A stretch of DNA of 64,000 nucleotides from Paenibacillus massiliensis 2301065 = DSM 16942. Lineage in GTDB: Bacteria > Bacillota > Bacilli > Paenibacillales > Paenibacillaceae. Position 1 is the first letter of the stretch. Every line of letters begins with the position of its first letter. The notes under the pieces were generated by a model, which had not been told where the DNA came from, did no database searches, and saw nothing but the letters and a program-made list of their open reading frames with translations. Both the position numbers and the translations under genes were made by a program. Where the stretch lies: the NCBI RefSeq assembly GCF_000377505.1, contig NZ_KB898195.1:62001-126000 (forward strand). The letters run 5' to 3'. Positions 8,350-16,298 of this stretch are shown here, in pieces.

Positions 8350-9134
8350 ACGGACACCTCCCCAAAGCAGCTTCGAACACGGGAAATCAGGTTATAAAAT
8401 TCCGGGGTGCTTCGCATATCCGGAGTACGAGGTCTAGGGAGAGGAATATCAATGACGGCAGCAAGTCGACCGGGGTGGGGACTGAGGACGAAGACGCGGT
8501 CGGAAAGGAAGATGGACTCGGCTATGCTATGGGTTACGAATACTACCGTATTCCCCACCTGATTCCAGATAGCAAGAAGCTCTTCATTCAGCCGTTCACG
8601 CACGAACTCGTCGAGCGCGGAGAAGGGCTCATCCATCAGTAGAATTTCCGGCTCTGTGGACAGGGCCCTTGCGATCGCTGCTCGTTGCTGCATCCCACCA
8701 CTTAGCTGCCAGGGGTAGTGATTGCCAAAGGAGCCCAGCCCCACCAGACTCAACAGCTCATCAGCCCTGCGATACCGCTCCGCCTTCCCTATCCCGCCCA
8801 TCTCCAATGGGAGGGCGATATTGTCTCGTACCTTGCGCCAGTCATAGAGCACAGGATTCTGAAAGACAATGCCATATTTGTGCGCCAGCCGCGCCTCGGT
8901 AGCAGAGCCTCCTGCAATCAGCACCTCGCCGGAGGTGGGCTGTTGAAGATCAGCCATGATGCGTAGCAGTGTGGTCTTTCCGCACCCAGAGGGACCGAGC
9001 AGAGATACGAATTCACCTTTACCTACACTCAGACTAACCTCCTGTAATGCCAGCACTTCCTTCTGATCACTCTGGTACTTCATCGTCACACGATCCATTA
9101 CAATTTCAGGAGCCATGCCCTCTGACCGATTCAA
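8346..9134 (-). CDS. ABC transporter ATP-binding protein (NMT1/ThiZ/SsuB-type)
   Basis: A 262-residue ATPase with Walker A (GPSGCGKTT), the signature LSGGMQQRAAIARAL, Walker B (ILLMDEPFSALDE) and the switch His in VFVTHS. It powers the two downstream permeases and heads the operon running through to the aminotransferase. I chose TTG 9134 because AGGAGG lies seven bases upstream; the longer frame from 9161 would start inside that ribosome site. The C-terminus lacks an extra sensing domain. Confidence 0.9.
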   Translation of the reverse strand: MNRSEGMAPEIVMDRVTMKYQSDQKEVLALQEVSLSVGKGEFVSLLGPSGCGKTTLLRIMADLQQPTSGEVLIAGGSATEARLAHKYGIVFQNPVLYDWRKVRDNIALPLEMGGIGKAERYRRADELLSLVGLGSFGNHYPWQLSGGMQQRAAIARALSTEPEILLMDEPFSALDEFVRERLNEELLAIWNQVGNTVVFVTHSIAESIFLSDRVFVLSPHPGRLAAVIDIPLPRPRTPDMRSTPEFYNLISRVRSCFGEVSV

Positions 9135-9576
9135 CAGGAGTCCTCCTTTCTCCAGCTGCAATTACATATGTGTTTGCTTTTCTTACATTGTATAGAACAA
9201 CATATCCCACTTCATTAGACAGCAAGTCAAAAATACAGCCCCTTGGCCAGTCACATTGTCTAGTCCCTTCTGATGCAAAGCATTGATGGGTTATATCTCG
9301 GTGTTTTTATATAACATTGGCCGATATATAGCTGTTATATAGTTCTAGTAAACCTCTGTTTGGAATAGAGGATACTGTGGTGAATCCAAGCGATGCAGTA
9401 GATGCCTCAATCCACATGCAAAAGAACCCCACCGCCTAATAGCAGAAGGGTCCATCCTTTTATCTTGCTTTTATCTTGCTTTTATCTTGCTTTTATCTTG
9501 CTTTTATCTTGCTTTTATTTCGCTCTATTAGTTTGCTCTTATACTTTGCCCTGCCCACACTGATTCCCCAGTAAGC
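9135..9576. other. Intergenic region upstream of the ABC importer operon, with tandem repeat
   Basis: This stretch of about 440 bp separates the importer operon from the YitT gene (both minus strand). It should hold the operon promoter, but no clear -35/-10 pair could be fixed. The segment 9421-9456 can pair GGACCC with GGGTTC (minus strand) followed by TTTT, a weak terminator candidate for the YitT transcript. The 11-bp repeat at 9457-9522 is listed separately. No riboswitch fold was recognised by eye. Confidence 0.35.
9457..9522. repeat. 11-bp tandem repeat, five perfect units plus one decayed
   Basis: CTTTTATCTTG is repeated perfectly at 9457-9467, 9468-9478, 9479-9489, 9490-9500 and 9501-9511, with an imperfect unit at 9512-9522. 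The period is close to one DNA helical turn, so pyrimidine tracts fall on the same face. It sits just beyond the stop of the YitT gene. Confidence 0.95.
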
Positions 9577-10416
9577 TCAGGAATTCTGAAGATCCACAAA
9601 GCCCTTACCGAATACATCCCGCACATCATGAATCGTTATGAAGGCCTCATGATCTGTCGCCTTTACAATTTTCTTAAGCATAGCAATCTCTTGCTTACTC
9701 ACTACAATATATAGAATGTCCATGGAAGACTTTGTGTAATATCCGCGACCACTTAGCACCGTCACGCCCCGATCCATCTGCTTATTCACCATTTCGGCAA
9801 TCCGGTCCTGCTCCTTGGATATAATCGTCACCGCTTTGGTCGGATTCAAGCCTGCAATCACGAACTCCATGACCTTAGTCGCAATGAATAGCATAATAAT
9901 GGTGAACATCAACCGCTCAGGTCCAATTATGAAATAAGAGGAAGCCGCAACGAGCACATCGCAGAATAGCAGTGCATAGCTAATATTCCAATCCCAGTAT
10001 TTATTCATGAACTTCGCTATAATGACTGTCCCTGCTGTCGTGCCTCCTACCCGCACAATCAATCCGATGCCCAGTCCGATAATCGCACCACCAAAGATCG
10101 CGTTCACCATCAGATCACTGGAAACAATCCGCCACCCTTCCGTCAGATGAAGGAACAACGAATGAAAGGAGACTGCAAGCACAGTGTATACGACTGTCCG
10201 CTTCGGAAGGAATCGGTAGCCCAGCGCCAGCAGCAGCATATTGATAATCAGGCTCGTCCAGCCTGGCGACCATTCCAGCAAATAATACAAAATAATCGTA
10301 ACCCCTACCACGCCACCTTCGCCAAATTCATGGGGAATGATGAATACATTAATTCCAAGCGCAAAAGCAAGGGCGCCCACCATAATGATCAATACATCTG
10401 TAATTGTTCTTCTCAT
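9577..10416 (-). CDS. YitT-family membrane protein (DUF161 plus DUF2179)
   Basis: A 279-residue integral membrane protein. The first 190 residues hold about six hydrophobic segments with the family-typical GINVFIIPHEFGEGGVVGV and a Gly-rich IGLGIGLIVRVGGTTAGTV. The C-terminal 80 residues form the soluble DUF2179 domain (VTVLSGRGYYTKSSMDILYIVVS). Members are widespread in Firmicutes; their transport role is not established. The ATG at 10416 has only a weak upstream ribosome site. It stands alone, divergent from the TM2 pair. Confidence 0.9.
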   Translation of the reverse strand: MRRTITDVLIIMVGALAFALGINVFIIPHEFGEGGVVGVTIILYYLLEWSPGWTSLIINMLLLALGYRFLPKRTVVYTVLAVSFHSLFLHLTEGWRIVSSDLMVNAIFGGAIIGLGIGLIVRVGGTTAGTVIIAKFMNKYWDWNISYALLFCDVLVAASSYFIIGPERLMFTIIMLFIATKVMEFVIAGLNPTKAVTIISKEQDRIAEMVNKQMDRGVTVLSGRGYYTKSSMDILYIVVSKQEIAMLKKIVKATDHEAFITIHDVRDVFGKGFVDLQNS

Positions 10417-10711
10417 GCGTTACAGCCTACTCTCCCGAATTGTTCTATGAGCATGACCCGGGAAAGCCTATCACTTCGTGTCATGACCACACCTACATCT
10501 AATCATGGATCGCCAAACCTCTCAAGCAGTTGTGCTACCATGCTAACAGTTTAACCGATTAAAGGAGCCGTCCCCCTTGAGCCCAGCAACAGAAGGGAAA
10601 CGTTACAGGAGACCCATTTTTGTGTAAAATCCCCAAAGAGTATCGTCATCCCTTCCATTATCTGATATCATTGAGTTGTTTCCATTGATATTGGTACGGG
10701 AGGTATTCGCA

Positions 10712-11071
10712 TTGAATTTGTACAACATCAGCAAGAAGAGCCAAATGGATGCACGTGAACTGATGCTGCTGGATTCTGAGCTGAAGCGTCAGGGCAAGAA
10801 TATGGTCGTAGCTTATATTCTATGGTATTTCCTTGGCATATTCGGGGGCCATCGCTTCTATATGGGCAAGACGGGCAGCGCCGTTGCGCAACTGATCCTG
10901 AGTCTTACTCTCGTGGGCACAATCGTTACTGGAGTTTGGTGGATCGTGGATGCATTTCTGCTTCACACCTGGGTCCGTGATCATAATGCGGTGGTTGAGG
11001 ACCGCTTAATTGACGAGATCTCGATGCAACAAGGCTCCTATCCTCCTCCGCCACCATCACCTTACTTATGA
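10712..11071 (+). CDS. TM2-domain protein (first of a pair)
   Basis: A 119-residue protein. After a charged N-terminal helix of about 35 residues comes a TM2 domain: a hydrophobic helix, the conserved loop FGGHRFYMGKTGSA and a second hydrophobic helix. The tail ends in a proline run. The TTG at 10712 is chosen because GGGAGG lies eight bases upstream; in-frame TTGs further upstream lack a ribosome site. The stop overlaps the start of the next TM2 gene by four bases (ATGA). TM2 proteins have no agreed biochemical function. The two proteins are likely co-translated and may form a complex. Confidence 0.85.
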   Translation: MNLYNISKKSQMDARELMLLDSELKRQGKNMVVAYILWYFLGIFGGHRFYMGKTGSAVAQLILSLTLVGTIVTGVWWIVDAFLLHTWVRDHNAVVEDRLIDEISMQQGSYPPPPPSPYL

Positions 11072-11535
11072 AGCTGAGTCGGAGTGATCTGACGGTCAAT
11101 GAGCTGCTGATCCTCAACGGGGCCCTGAGAGATCATGAGAAATCACTTGCTTTGGGGTATCTGATGCTCATTGGTGGTCATTTGGGTGTCCATCGTTTTT
11201 ATGTCAAGAGAATCGCAACCGGCATTATTCAGCTGATTCTGTTCATCCTTGCTTTGATTAGCTATGTGGTGCTCGTGATCTCGATGGAGTTCGTCGAGAC
11301 CACACAAAGCGGATTTGCATGGTTCCTAGGAAGTCTGATACCACTGCTACTATTCGGTGGTGCTCTGACCATCTGGGTCATCGTGGATTTGTTCTTGCTG
11401 CCAGGCATGATTCGCAATTGGAATGCCAAGGTTGAGGAAGATATTCTACGGGAAATCTACCAGCATCGGCTGAACACACAGACCCATGCGGGGCCAGAGA
11501 ACGGGTATACGCCAGCACCCCAAAGTCCTTTGTGA
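11068..11535 (+). CDS. TM2-domain protein (second of a pair)
   Basis: A 155-residue paralogue of the upstream protein. The N-terminal LSRSDLTVNELLILNGALRD aligns with the upstream DARELMLLDSELKRQ. The TM2 loop reads GGHLGVHRFYVKRIATG. An extra hydrophobic segment lies between the TM2 loop and the final helix, giving three hydrophobic stretches. It overlaps the upstream stop (ATGA) and is followed by a strong terminator. Function is unknown. Confidence 0.83.
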   Translation: MKLSRSDLTVNELLILNGALRDHEKSLALGYLMLIGGHLGVHRFYVKRIATGIIQLILFILALISYVVLVISMEFVETTQSGFAWFLGSLIPLLLFGGALTIWVIVDLFLLPGMIRNWNAKVEEDILREIYQHRLNTQTHAGPENGYTPAPQSPL

Positions 11536-11560
11536 CCAGTATCAGCAGATAGATCATGCA

Positions 11561-11602
11561 AAAGAGCCTTCAAGCGCACGTAAGTGTACTTGAAGGCTCT
11601 TT
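11561..11602 (+). terminator. Rho-independent terminator after the TM2 pair
   Basis: A perfect 14-bp stem (AAAGAGCCTTCAAG with CTTGAAGGCTCTTT) with a 14-base loop ends the TM2 operon. Because the stem ends are A- and T-rich it may also act on the opposite-strand YdjO-like gene. Confidence 0.85.
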
Positions 11603-11673
11603 AAGTATATATAGCAATGCGCTCAGACGCCGTATAACTCCAAATGGATAATAGCTATAAGCGGAAGATAGTT

Positions 11674-11886
11674 CTAGTGCTTGTTATTGCTAAAGCTGTT
11701 ATTTACGAGCACGCAAAGCTTCTTCTCGCCTTTTTCCATAGGTGAGCCGCAAAGAGAACAAGAAGGCTGTACGTCGAAGGAGAAGTTATCTCTCATCCAC
11801 CCATTACAGCTCTCGCTGGTACAAGACCAGACCACTGTAATTTCTTCTATCGTCTCTTCCATAGGTTTTTTGCGCGAATTGTACAT
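11674..11886 (-). CDS. YdjO-like cold-inducible protein (zinc-ribbon type)
   Basis: A 70-residue protein starting at ATG 11886, after AGAGGGGACG; the longer frame upstream lacks a ribosome site. It carries two Cys pairs of a zinc-ribbon pattern, WSCTSESCNGWMRDNFSF and CSLCGSPMEKG, matching the small YdjO family described as cold-inducible in Bacillus. It lies on the same strand as the cold-shock protein gene, separated by a terminator, so it may be expressed by read-through or its own promoter. Its molecular role is not known. Confidence 0.85.
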   Translation of the reverse strand: MYNSRKKPMEETIEEITVVWSCTSESCNGWMRDNFSFDVQPSCSLCGSPMEKGEKKLCVLVNNSFSNNKH

Positions 11887-12065
11887 GAACGTCCCCTCTT
11901 TCCTCAAGATAAAATGTAATGAAGAAGAAAACTCGTTTAACGTACGGCTTTGCTCTGCAACTAAGAAAGACATCCCTTGATGTCCTTCGCAGAAGAAAGA
12001 TCGCGTTAGGCGATGCTTATTCTTACAAGATTGGAAGACAAATCTCGGATGTCTATAGTCTCGTT

Positions 12066-12096
12066 AAAAAAAATGCCCCAAACAAAGTTCGGGGCA
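12066..12096 (-). terminator. Terminator after csp
   Basis: On the minus strand TGCCCCGAAC pairs with GTTTGGGGCA (one G-U) and is followed by eight T. It lies just downstream of the csp stop and upstream of the YdjO-like gene. Confidence 0.88.
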
Positions 12097-12107
12097 GCAT
12101 GGCAGAA

Positions 12108-12308
12108 TTACAGTTTTACAACGTTCTCAGCTTGTGGTCCGCGGCTTCCTTCAACTACGTTGAACTCAACGCGTTGGCCTTCGTCCAAAGTTTTGAAACC
12201 GTCGCCTTGGATTGCGCTGAAGTGTACGAATACATCGTTTCCACCTTCAACTTCGATGAATCCAAAACCTTTTTCTGCGTTAAACCATTTTACTGTTCCT
12301 GTTTGCAT
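12108..12308 (-). CDS. csp: CspA-family cold-shock protein
   Basis: A 66-residue single cold-shock domain. Both nucleic-acid-binding motifs are visible, GTVKWFNAEKGFGFIEV (RNP1) and VFVHFSAI (RNP2). It binds single-stranded RNA and DNA and acts as an RNA chaperone in the cytoplasm. The ATG at 12308 is preceded by GGAGGTGTTCCC; an in-frame upstream ATG would add nine residues and is unlikely. A long leader (see 12309-12470) precedes it, as is usual for cold-regulated csp genes. Confidence 0.95.
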   Translation of the reverse strand: MQTGTVKWFNAEKGFGFIEVEGGNDVFVHFSAIQGDGFKTLDEGQRVEFNVVEGSRGPQAENVVKL

Positions 12309-12470
12309 GGGAACACCTCCAAAATTTATATACATGACCTTTATTTTTATTCAAAATAAAAATTCACATATTGCACAAGGTTATGCCTCAAAAATAATAA
12401 CCCTCTACAATATGCGAATTCGCTAATTCAGGTCACATTTCTTAGCTCTTATTATAGCACAGCTTCAGTC
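12309..12470 (-). promoter_or_regulatory. csp promoter and long 5' leader
   Basis: A TATAAT box on the minus strand lies at 12451-12456, leaving a leader of about 135 bases before the csp ATG. Long structured leaders allow cold-dependent translation of csp mRNAs in other bacteria. No good -35 was found. The remaining gap to 12672 shows nothing else clear. Confidence 0.55.
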
Positions 12471-12672
12471 GAATTACCAGCTATCTGCGCAGTATATTTC
12501 TAAATTTTGTTTGTTTTAGCACAGCATACAAATCAAAGGGAGGCGGCATGGCAGTCGCTGCTTTTGAAGGACACTGCCCTGCCTCCTCCCTTAATGCTTC
12601 CCCTTTCATGTCACATCTATACATGATAATCAGGTTTACCAGCCAACTTTATTCACGCCTTCTTGCCCAGCG

Positions 12673-13644
12673 TTAATCCAGCACCCGTCTGGCGAACAAA
12701 AATCTTCCCTTCCAGTAATCATCCAGCTCACTCACGGTGACACCAGGATCACCATACGTCTGGAGAATCCGATTGTTGCCCGCATAGATCCCCACATGCC
12801 CGACGGTGTTGTTGCTGTCATAGCGACCCGGGGTGTAGAAGAACAGCAGATCTCCCGTCTTCAGCTCCCCAAGCTGCACTCGCCGTCCAACTCCTGCCTG
12901 CGAGATGGAGGTACGTGGCAGCTCAACACCAAAATGTGAGAACACGTATTGTACAAAAGAGGAGCAGTCGAACGTGCGTTTATCGCTATAATCTCCTGCA
13001 CCAAATTCATACGGAGTGCCCATGAACTTCTTCCCGTAGGAGATAAGCTCCTGCTTCTCAGCCTCAGTATCCAGACTAGATCCACCACGTGACATGGCCC
13101 CCATACGACCATCCGCCCCAGAATACGGGAGTCCCGGGAGACTCTGACTGCGTATACGAGCTCCTGCACTCTGAGGCTCTACAACGATTGAAGCCCGTGA
13201 TGCATCCCAGTGCATAGGAGTATTCAGCAAAGCCGACATCGCCTGCACCGTCAGATGTGGGGTACCCCCTAACATGCGAGGTGCATGTGGCAGTTCCACC
13301 GTCTGATCACCTGTTCGGGCTGATGGAGTATTCATTTGCACCGTATAATTCGGATCTGTAGCCCCGATGATGTAGTGGTCTCCAGTCTGATGCAGCTTCA
13401 TATTCATCGCCTGTACTGTAGGCTGGAGCGGTACCCATATACGCCCGGCCTGATCTTTATAAACATTCAGCTTATGCGCTCCTGCCTTGCCTGCCAGCCT
13501 TAGCTGAGCTGATTCAGCGACTGGTGAGGATGTATGCACGAGGTCCTTGCGAAAAGCTTGATCCATACAACCAGCAACCGATAACAATAGAGCTGTCCCT
13601 AATATCGTAATTCCCATCCAGCGCCCCAACTCACGATAGTTCAT
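12673..13644 (-). CDS. NlpC/P60 endopeptidase lipoprotein with copper-amine-oxidase-like N-domain
   Basis: A 323-residue secreted lipoprotein (lipobox SVAGC near residue 26). Residues about 55-165 resemble the copper amine oxidase N-terminal-like domain (IWVPLQPTVQAMNMKL, then LTVQAMSALLNTPMHWD), common in Paenibacillus cell-wall proteins. Residues about 200-320 are an NlpC/P60 cysteine peptidase: catalytic Cys in FDCSSFVQYVF, His in VGHVGIYAG and a polar third position in ILQTYG (Gln). Such enzymes cut the D-Glu to diamino acid bond in peptidoglycan stem peptides. The start lies at ATG 13644. It appears to be a single-gene unit. Confidence 0.9.
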   Translation of the reverse strand: MNYRELGRWMGITILGTALLLSVAGCMDQAFRKDLVHTSSPVAESAQLRLAGKAGAHKLNVYKDQAGRIWVPLQPTVQAMNMKLHQTGDHYIIGATDPNYTVQMNTPSARTGDQTVELPHAPRMLGGTPHLTVQAMSALLNTPMHWDASRASIVVEPQSAGARIRSQSLPGLPYSGADGRMGAMSRGGSSLDTEAEKQELISYGKKFMGTPYEFGAGDYSDKRTFDCSSFVQYVFSHFGVELPRTSISQAGVGRRVQLGELKTGDLLFFYTPGRYDSNNTVGHVGIYAGNNRILQTYGDPGVTVSELDDYWKGRFLFARRVLD

Positions 13645-13853
13645 ACACGCGTTAACTCCTTTTCCAATTCAGATATGGTTAGGATGAACGCAAGTACACG
13701 TTTTATGCGTCTCTTTTCAGTTGTTTTTTATCCCCGTTTCATCTAATCCTAAGGTTGGGTAGGTATAGTAACGATATGAACAAGACAACCCCGAATCCAA
13801 TGTCCCAATGATCAACGTAAGAGTAATGATAGGACGGGGAGAAGGAGAGTTCT

Positions 13854-14237
13854 ATGAATCTGAAAAGACTATTATTATTTAGCACCCTTGCCTTGGCACT
13901 TGCCCTTGGTGAGACACAGGGAAGCACTGCTCAGGCCAAGACCGCCGAGCCTTTGACCGACGCCAGCACCACGGTATCTGCCAGCAGAGATCTGGTTCAA
14001 ATATTGAAGTTAAGATCGGATGAAGAGCTGTACTACGAATTGTATGATGGAAAGACATTAGCTGACATCGCTGATCGTCAGGGTGCAGATGTACAACAGG
14101 TTATTGATCATCAGGTAAATGAGCTGGCCGAACAGCTGAAGCAACGTCTTCACAACGGCGAAATTACACAGGAGCAATACGAGGCACATATGCAGGAGCT
14201 GCAGGAAGTCATCACCAACAGTGTATATGGACTGTAA
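13854..14237 (+). CDS. Small secreted helical protein, function unknown
   Basis: A 127-residue protein with a clear signal peptide (residues 1-28, ending near AQAKT). The mature part resembles a pattern seen in many small exported proteins of Gram-positive bacteria: GKTLADIADRQGADVQQVIDHQVNELAEQL followed at a distance by NGEITQEQYEAHMQELQEVI. The first half is written here only to show the motif class; no enzyme signature is present. ATG 13854 follows GGGGAGAAGGAG. It stands alone, divergent from the NlpC/P60 gene. Confidence 0.75.
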   Translation: MNLKRLLLFSTLALALALGETQGSTAQAKTAEPLTDASTTVSASRDLVQILKLRSDEELYYELYDGKTLADIADRQGADVQQVIDHQVNELAEQLKQRLHNGEITQEQYEAHMQELQEVITNSVYGL

Positions 14238-14255
14238 CTTCCCCCACACATAGCA

Positions 14256-14299
14256 AGAGGTGATCCCGGTCAACTGGTCGTTGAACGCGGATCACCTCT
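14256..14299 (+). terminator. Hairpin after the small secreted protein gene
   Basis: AGAGGTGATCC pairs with GGATCACCTCT (11 bp) around a 22-base loop. The T-run is poor, so it may be a weak or bidirectional terminator. Confidence 0.6.
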
Positions 14300-14411
14300 C
14301 TACAGACACCTACATACCTAAACGTATAATATTTTCCCCCTAAGAGATCGAACATCTGAATTGCCACTGTCTCTTCACTCATTCACTCATCCGCACCTAT
14401 GCTAACTACAT

Positions 14412-14681
14412 CTAAAATTCCTTCTTCATCATTGAATAGGAACGAACAAGCAATAACAAGCTGACAGCAACCAGGAGGAGCATGTTAATGGTCCTGTAAC
14501 TTATCGAAAAACCAACCATCATCAGTAACAGCACAATCGAAGCAATGAACTGTACTTTGGCATAGCTCAATTCTTTCTTATATATTATTCGCCCAATCCA
14601 TTGGATTGCAACAATTCCGATGAGCCCATAGATAAGCCAAAATGTTAGCATAAGTAGAATGGCTAGAGTCATCACCCTCAC
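14412..14681 (-). CDS. Small membrane protein, unrecognised
   Basis: About 89 residues with three hydrophobic segments and a short basic C-terminus (SMMKKEF). The start is uncertain: GTG 14681 has GAGGGG five bases upstream, while GTG 14687 and ATG 14672 are also in frame. No family motif was recognised. It stands between two hairpins and converges with the small secreted protein gene. Confidence 0.55.
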   Translation of the reverse strand: MRVMTLAILLMLTFWLIYGLIGIVAIQWIGRIIYKKELSYAKVQFIASIVLLLMMVGFSISYRTINMLLLVAVSLLLLVRSYSMMKKEF

Positions 14682-14804
14682 GTACACCCCTCTTCGGATT
14701 TTGAACTTCGGCGAATCCCTAAATGCAGGAAATTAGGAGGCCTCTCGACGAATTAGACAACCCAGCTAATGCATAAGGATAACCTAAAATAGCAGAGGTG
14801 AAGA

Positions 14805-14996
14805 ATGGACCAAAATTTCAAGATATATGTGATCACTTCCTCCGATATCAAACGCTTCATTATCATGGAGATGGTAGTCGGGTCAATCACTTATTCTATC
14901 GCTATGCATTTTCTCCATAACGCCATTCTGGCTGGGATCGGAAGCTGGGCCGGAACAGAGGGCATCAAGAGAATAAGAGTTCTAATACCGCTCTGA
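14805..14996 (+). CDS. Small hydrophobic protein, unrecognised
   Basis: A 63-residue reading frame with AGAGGTG upstream of ATG 14805. The N-terminal third is polar, followed by two hydrophobic stretches (IIMEMVVGSITYSIAMHFL and NAILAGIGSWAG). The stop falls three bases before the convergent MscS stop. The ribosome site and length make it a plausible small membrane protein, but no homologue is recognised. Confidence 0.45.
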   Translation: MDQNFKIYVITSSDIKRFIIMEMVVGSITYSIAMHFLHNAILAGIGSWAGTEGIKRIRVLIPL

Positions 14997-14999
14997 GGA

Positions 15000-16088
15000 T
15001 TACTCAGCCGAGTACCTCTGATGGAGTGGCGATGCTGCCTCCTCGACATACAGCCTTCTGGATGGATAAGCAAGTCGCACCCCTTCCTCCTCCAGAATCT
15101 GCAGGATCATGAAATTCATCTCTTGCCGGACAGCCAGATGCTCTGCCCACACAGTCGATTTCGTGAAAAAGTACAGCAAAATTCCCAGGCTACTCTCCTG
15201 AAAATCGGTGAACCGCACCATGATCATCGCCGGGTCGATCTTCTCATCGGTTCGAAGCGCCTGATCGATCCGCGTCACAGCTCGCTCTAAAGCCTTGCGA
15301 TCCGTATCGAGGGCAACTCCTAACGTAAAAGTAATGCGTCGTTTCCCCATTCGACTCCAATTCGTGATCGGCTGATCCGCCAGAGTAGCGTTGGGCACGG
15401 TTACGACAGAATCTGCGAAGGTACGTATCTTGGAGCTGCGGAAGGTAATATCCTCGACAACTCCTTCAATACTGGGTGTCATAATCCAGTCCCCTTTGGA
15501 AAAGGGCTTCTCCAAAATAATAACTACGCCTGCCAGCATATTGCCCAGGGTCTCCTTAGCTGCGAGCGCTACGGCCAGACTGCCCAGCCCCATGCCTGCT
15601 ACGAGGCCATTGATACTGAAGCCCCATTCGGCCCCGATGGCCGTAACCATCAGTACAATGACAACAAAACGCAGCAGCTTGGACAAGAAGGGAATCAGCA
15701 TGCTGCTCTCATCTATACCAATTCTTCGACTAATCCCTTCCAACAGCGCGGAGGAGGAGGCCGTCATATTGTAGATTCCCCACCCAACCAGGAAGATGCC
15801 GATACTTCGACTAACCCGGTTCAGTCCCCACATCCAGCCCCACTCAGCGGGTACGAAATAACGAATCGCAAGGTACACTCCAATTAGTACGAAGAGATTA
15901 CGCAAAGGCTTCTCAAAGGCCTCAGCCCACTTGAGGATTCCACCATTCGTATTCAGTCGACGTCGCAGCAGAGAAAACAGATAGCTCGTAAAGAGCTTAC
16001 GAAATAATAGAAATAACAACAGGATGCCTACCGATACTCCAGCATCGATCCATCTGATCTCGTCAAAAAAGTGAAAGATAGTATTCAT
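15000..16088 (-). CDS. MscS-family mechanosensitive channel
   Basis: A protein of about 362 residues with four to five N-terminal membrane segments. The pore-lining helix and beta-domain signature of the MscS family are visible: GLVAGMGLGSLAVALAAKETLGN followed by IILEKPFSKGDWI and VVEDITFRSSKIRTFADSVVTVPNA. It releases solutes on hypo-osmotic shock. ATG 16088 is 15 bases after AAGGAGG; an in-frame TTG at 16100 is only three bases after it, so the start is uncertain. The signature quoted is split in the protein by short spacers. Confidence 0.9.
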   Translation of the reverse strand: MNTIFHFFDEIRWIDAGVSVGILLLFLLFRKLFTSYLFSLLRRRLNTNGGILKWAEAFEKPLRNLFVLIGVYLAIRYFVPAEWGWMWGLNRVSRSIGIFLVGWGIYNMTASSSALLEGISRRIGIDESSMLIPFLSKLLRFVVIVLMVTAIGAEWGFSINGLVAGMGLGSLAVALAAKETLGNMLAGVVIILEKPFSKGDWIMTPSIEGVVEDITFRSSKIRTFADSVVTVPNATLADQPITNWSRMGKRRITFTLGVALDTDRKALERAVTRIDQALRTDEKIDPAMIMVRFTDFQESSLGILLYFFTKSTVWAEHLAVRQEMNFMILQILEEEGVRLAYPSRRLYVEEAASPLHQRYSAE

Positions 16089-16298
16089 GATAATCAGCAA
16101 CCCCCTCCTTCAAAAAAAATAAAGGGTCAGTGTATCATATCATCACAGCACTTGTCGAATAGGACAAAGAGCAGGCATCAGGGACCGAGCTTTAACTAGA
16201 TCCACCTTAACGGATCTACCTTAGCCGGACTCCCCATTGCTATGCTCTGAAGCGTGATGACCGACGGGGGGCTCCATGTAAGCTAATTATGTTTTAGT

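Noticed and set aside
9135..9456. Thiamine (TPP) or other riboswitch before the NMT1-type importer
   Set aside because: No conserved riboswitch core was recognised in the leader, and the neighbouring genes are catabolic. A covariance-model search would settle it.
10579..10627. A 16-codon frame with AAAGGAG upstream, before the TM2 pair
   Set aside because: Too short to judge; no conserved peptide pattern, and the TM2 pair has its own ribosome site.
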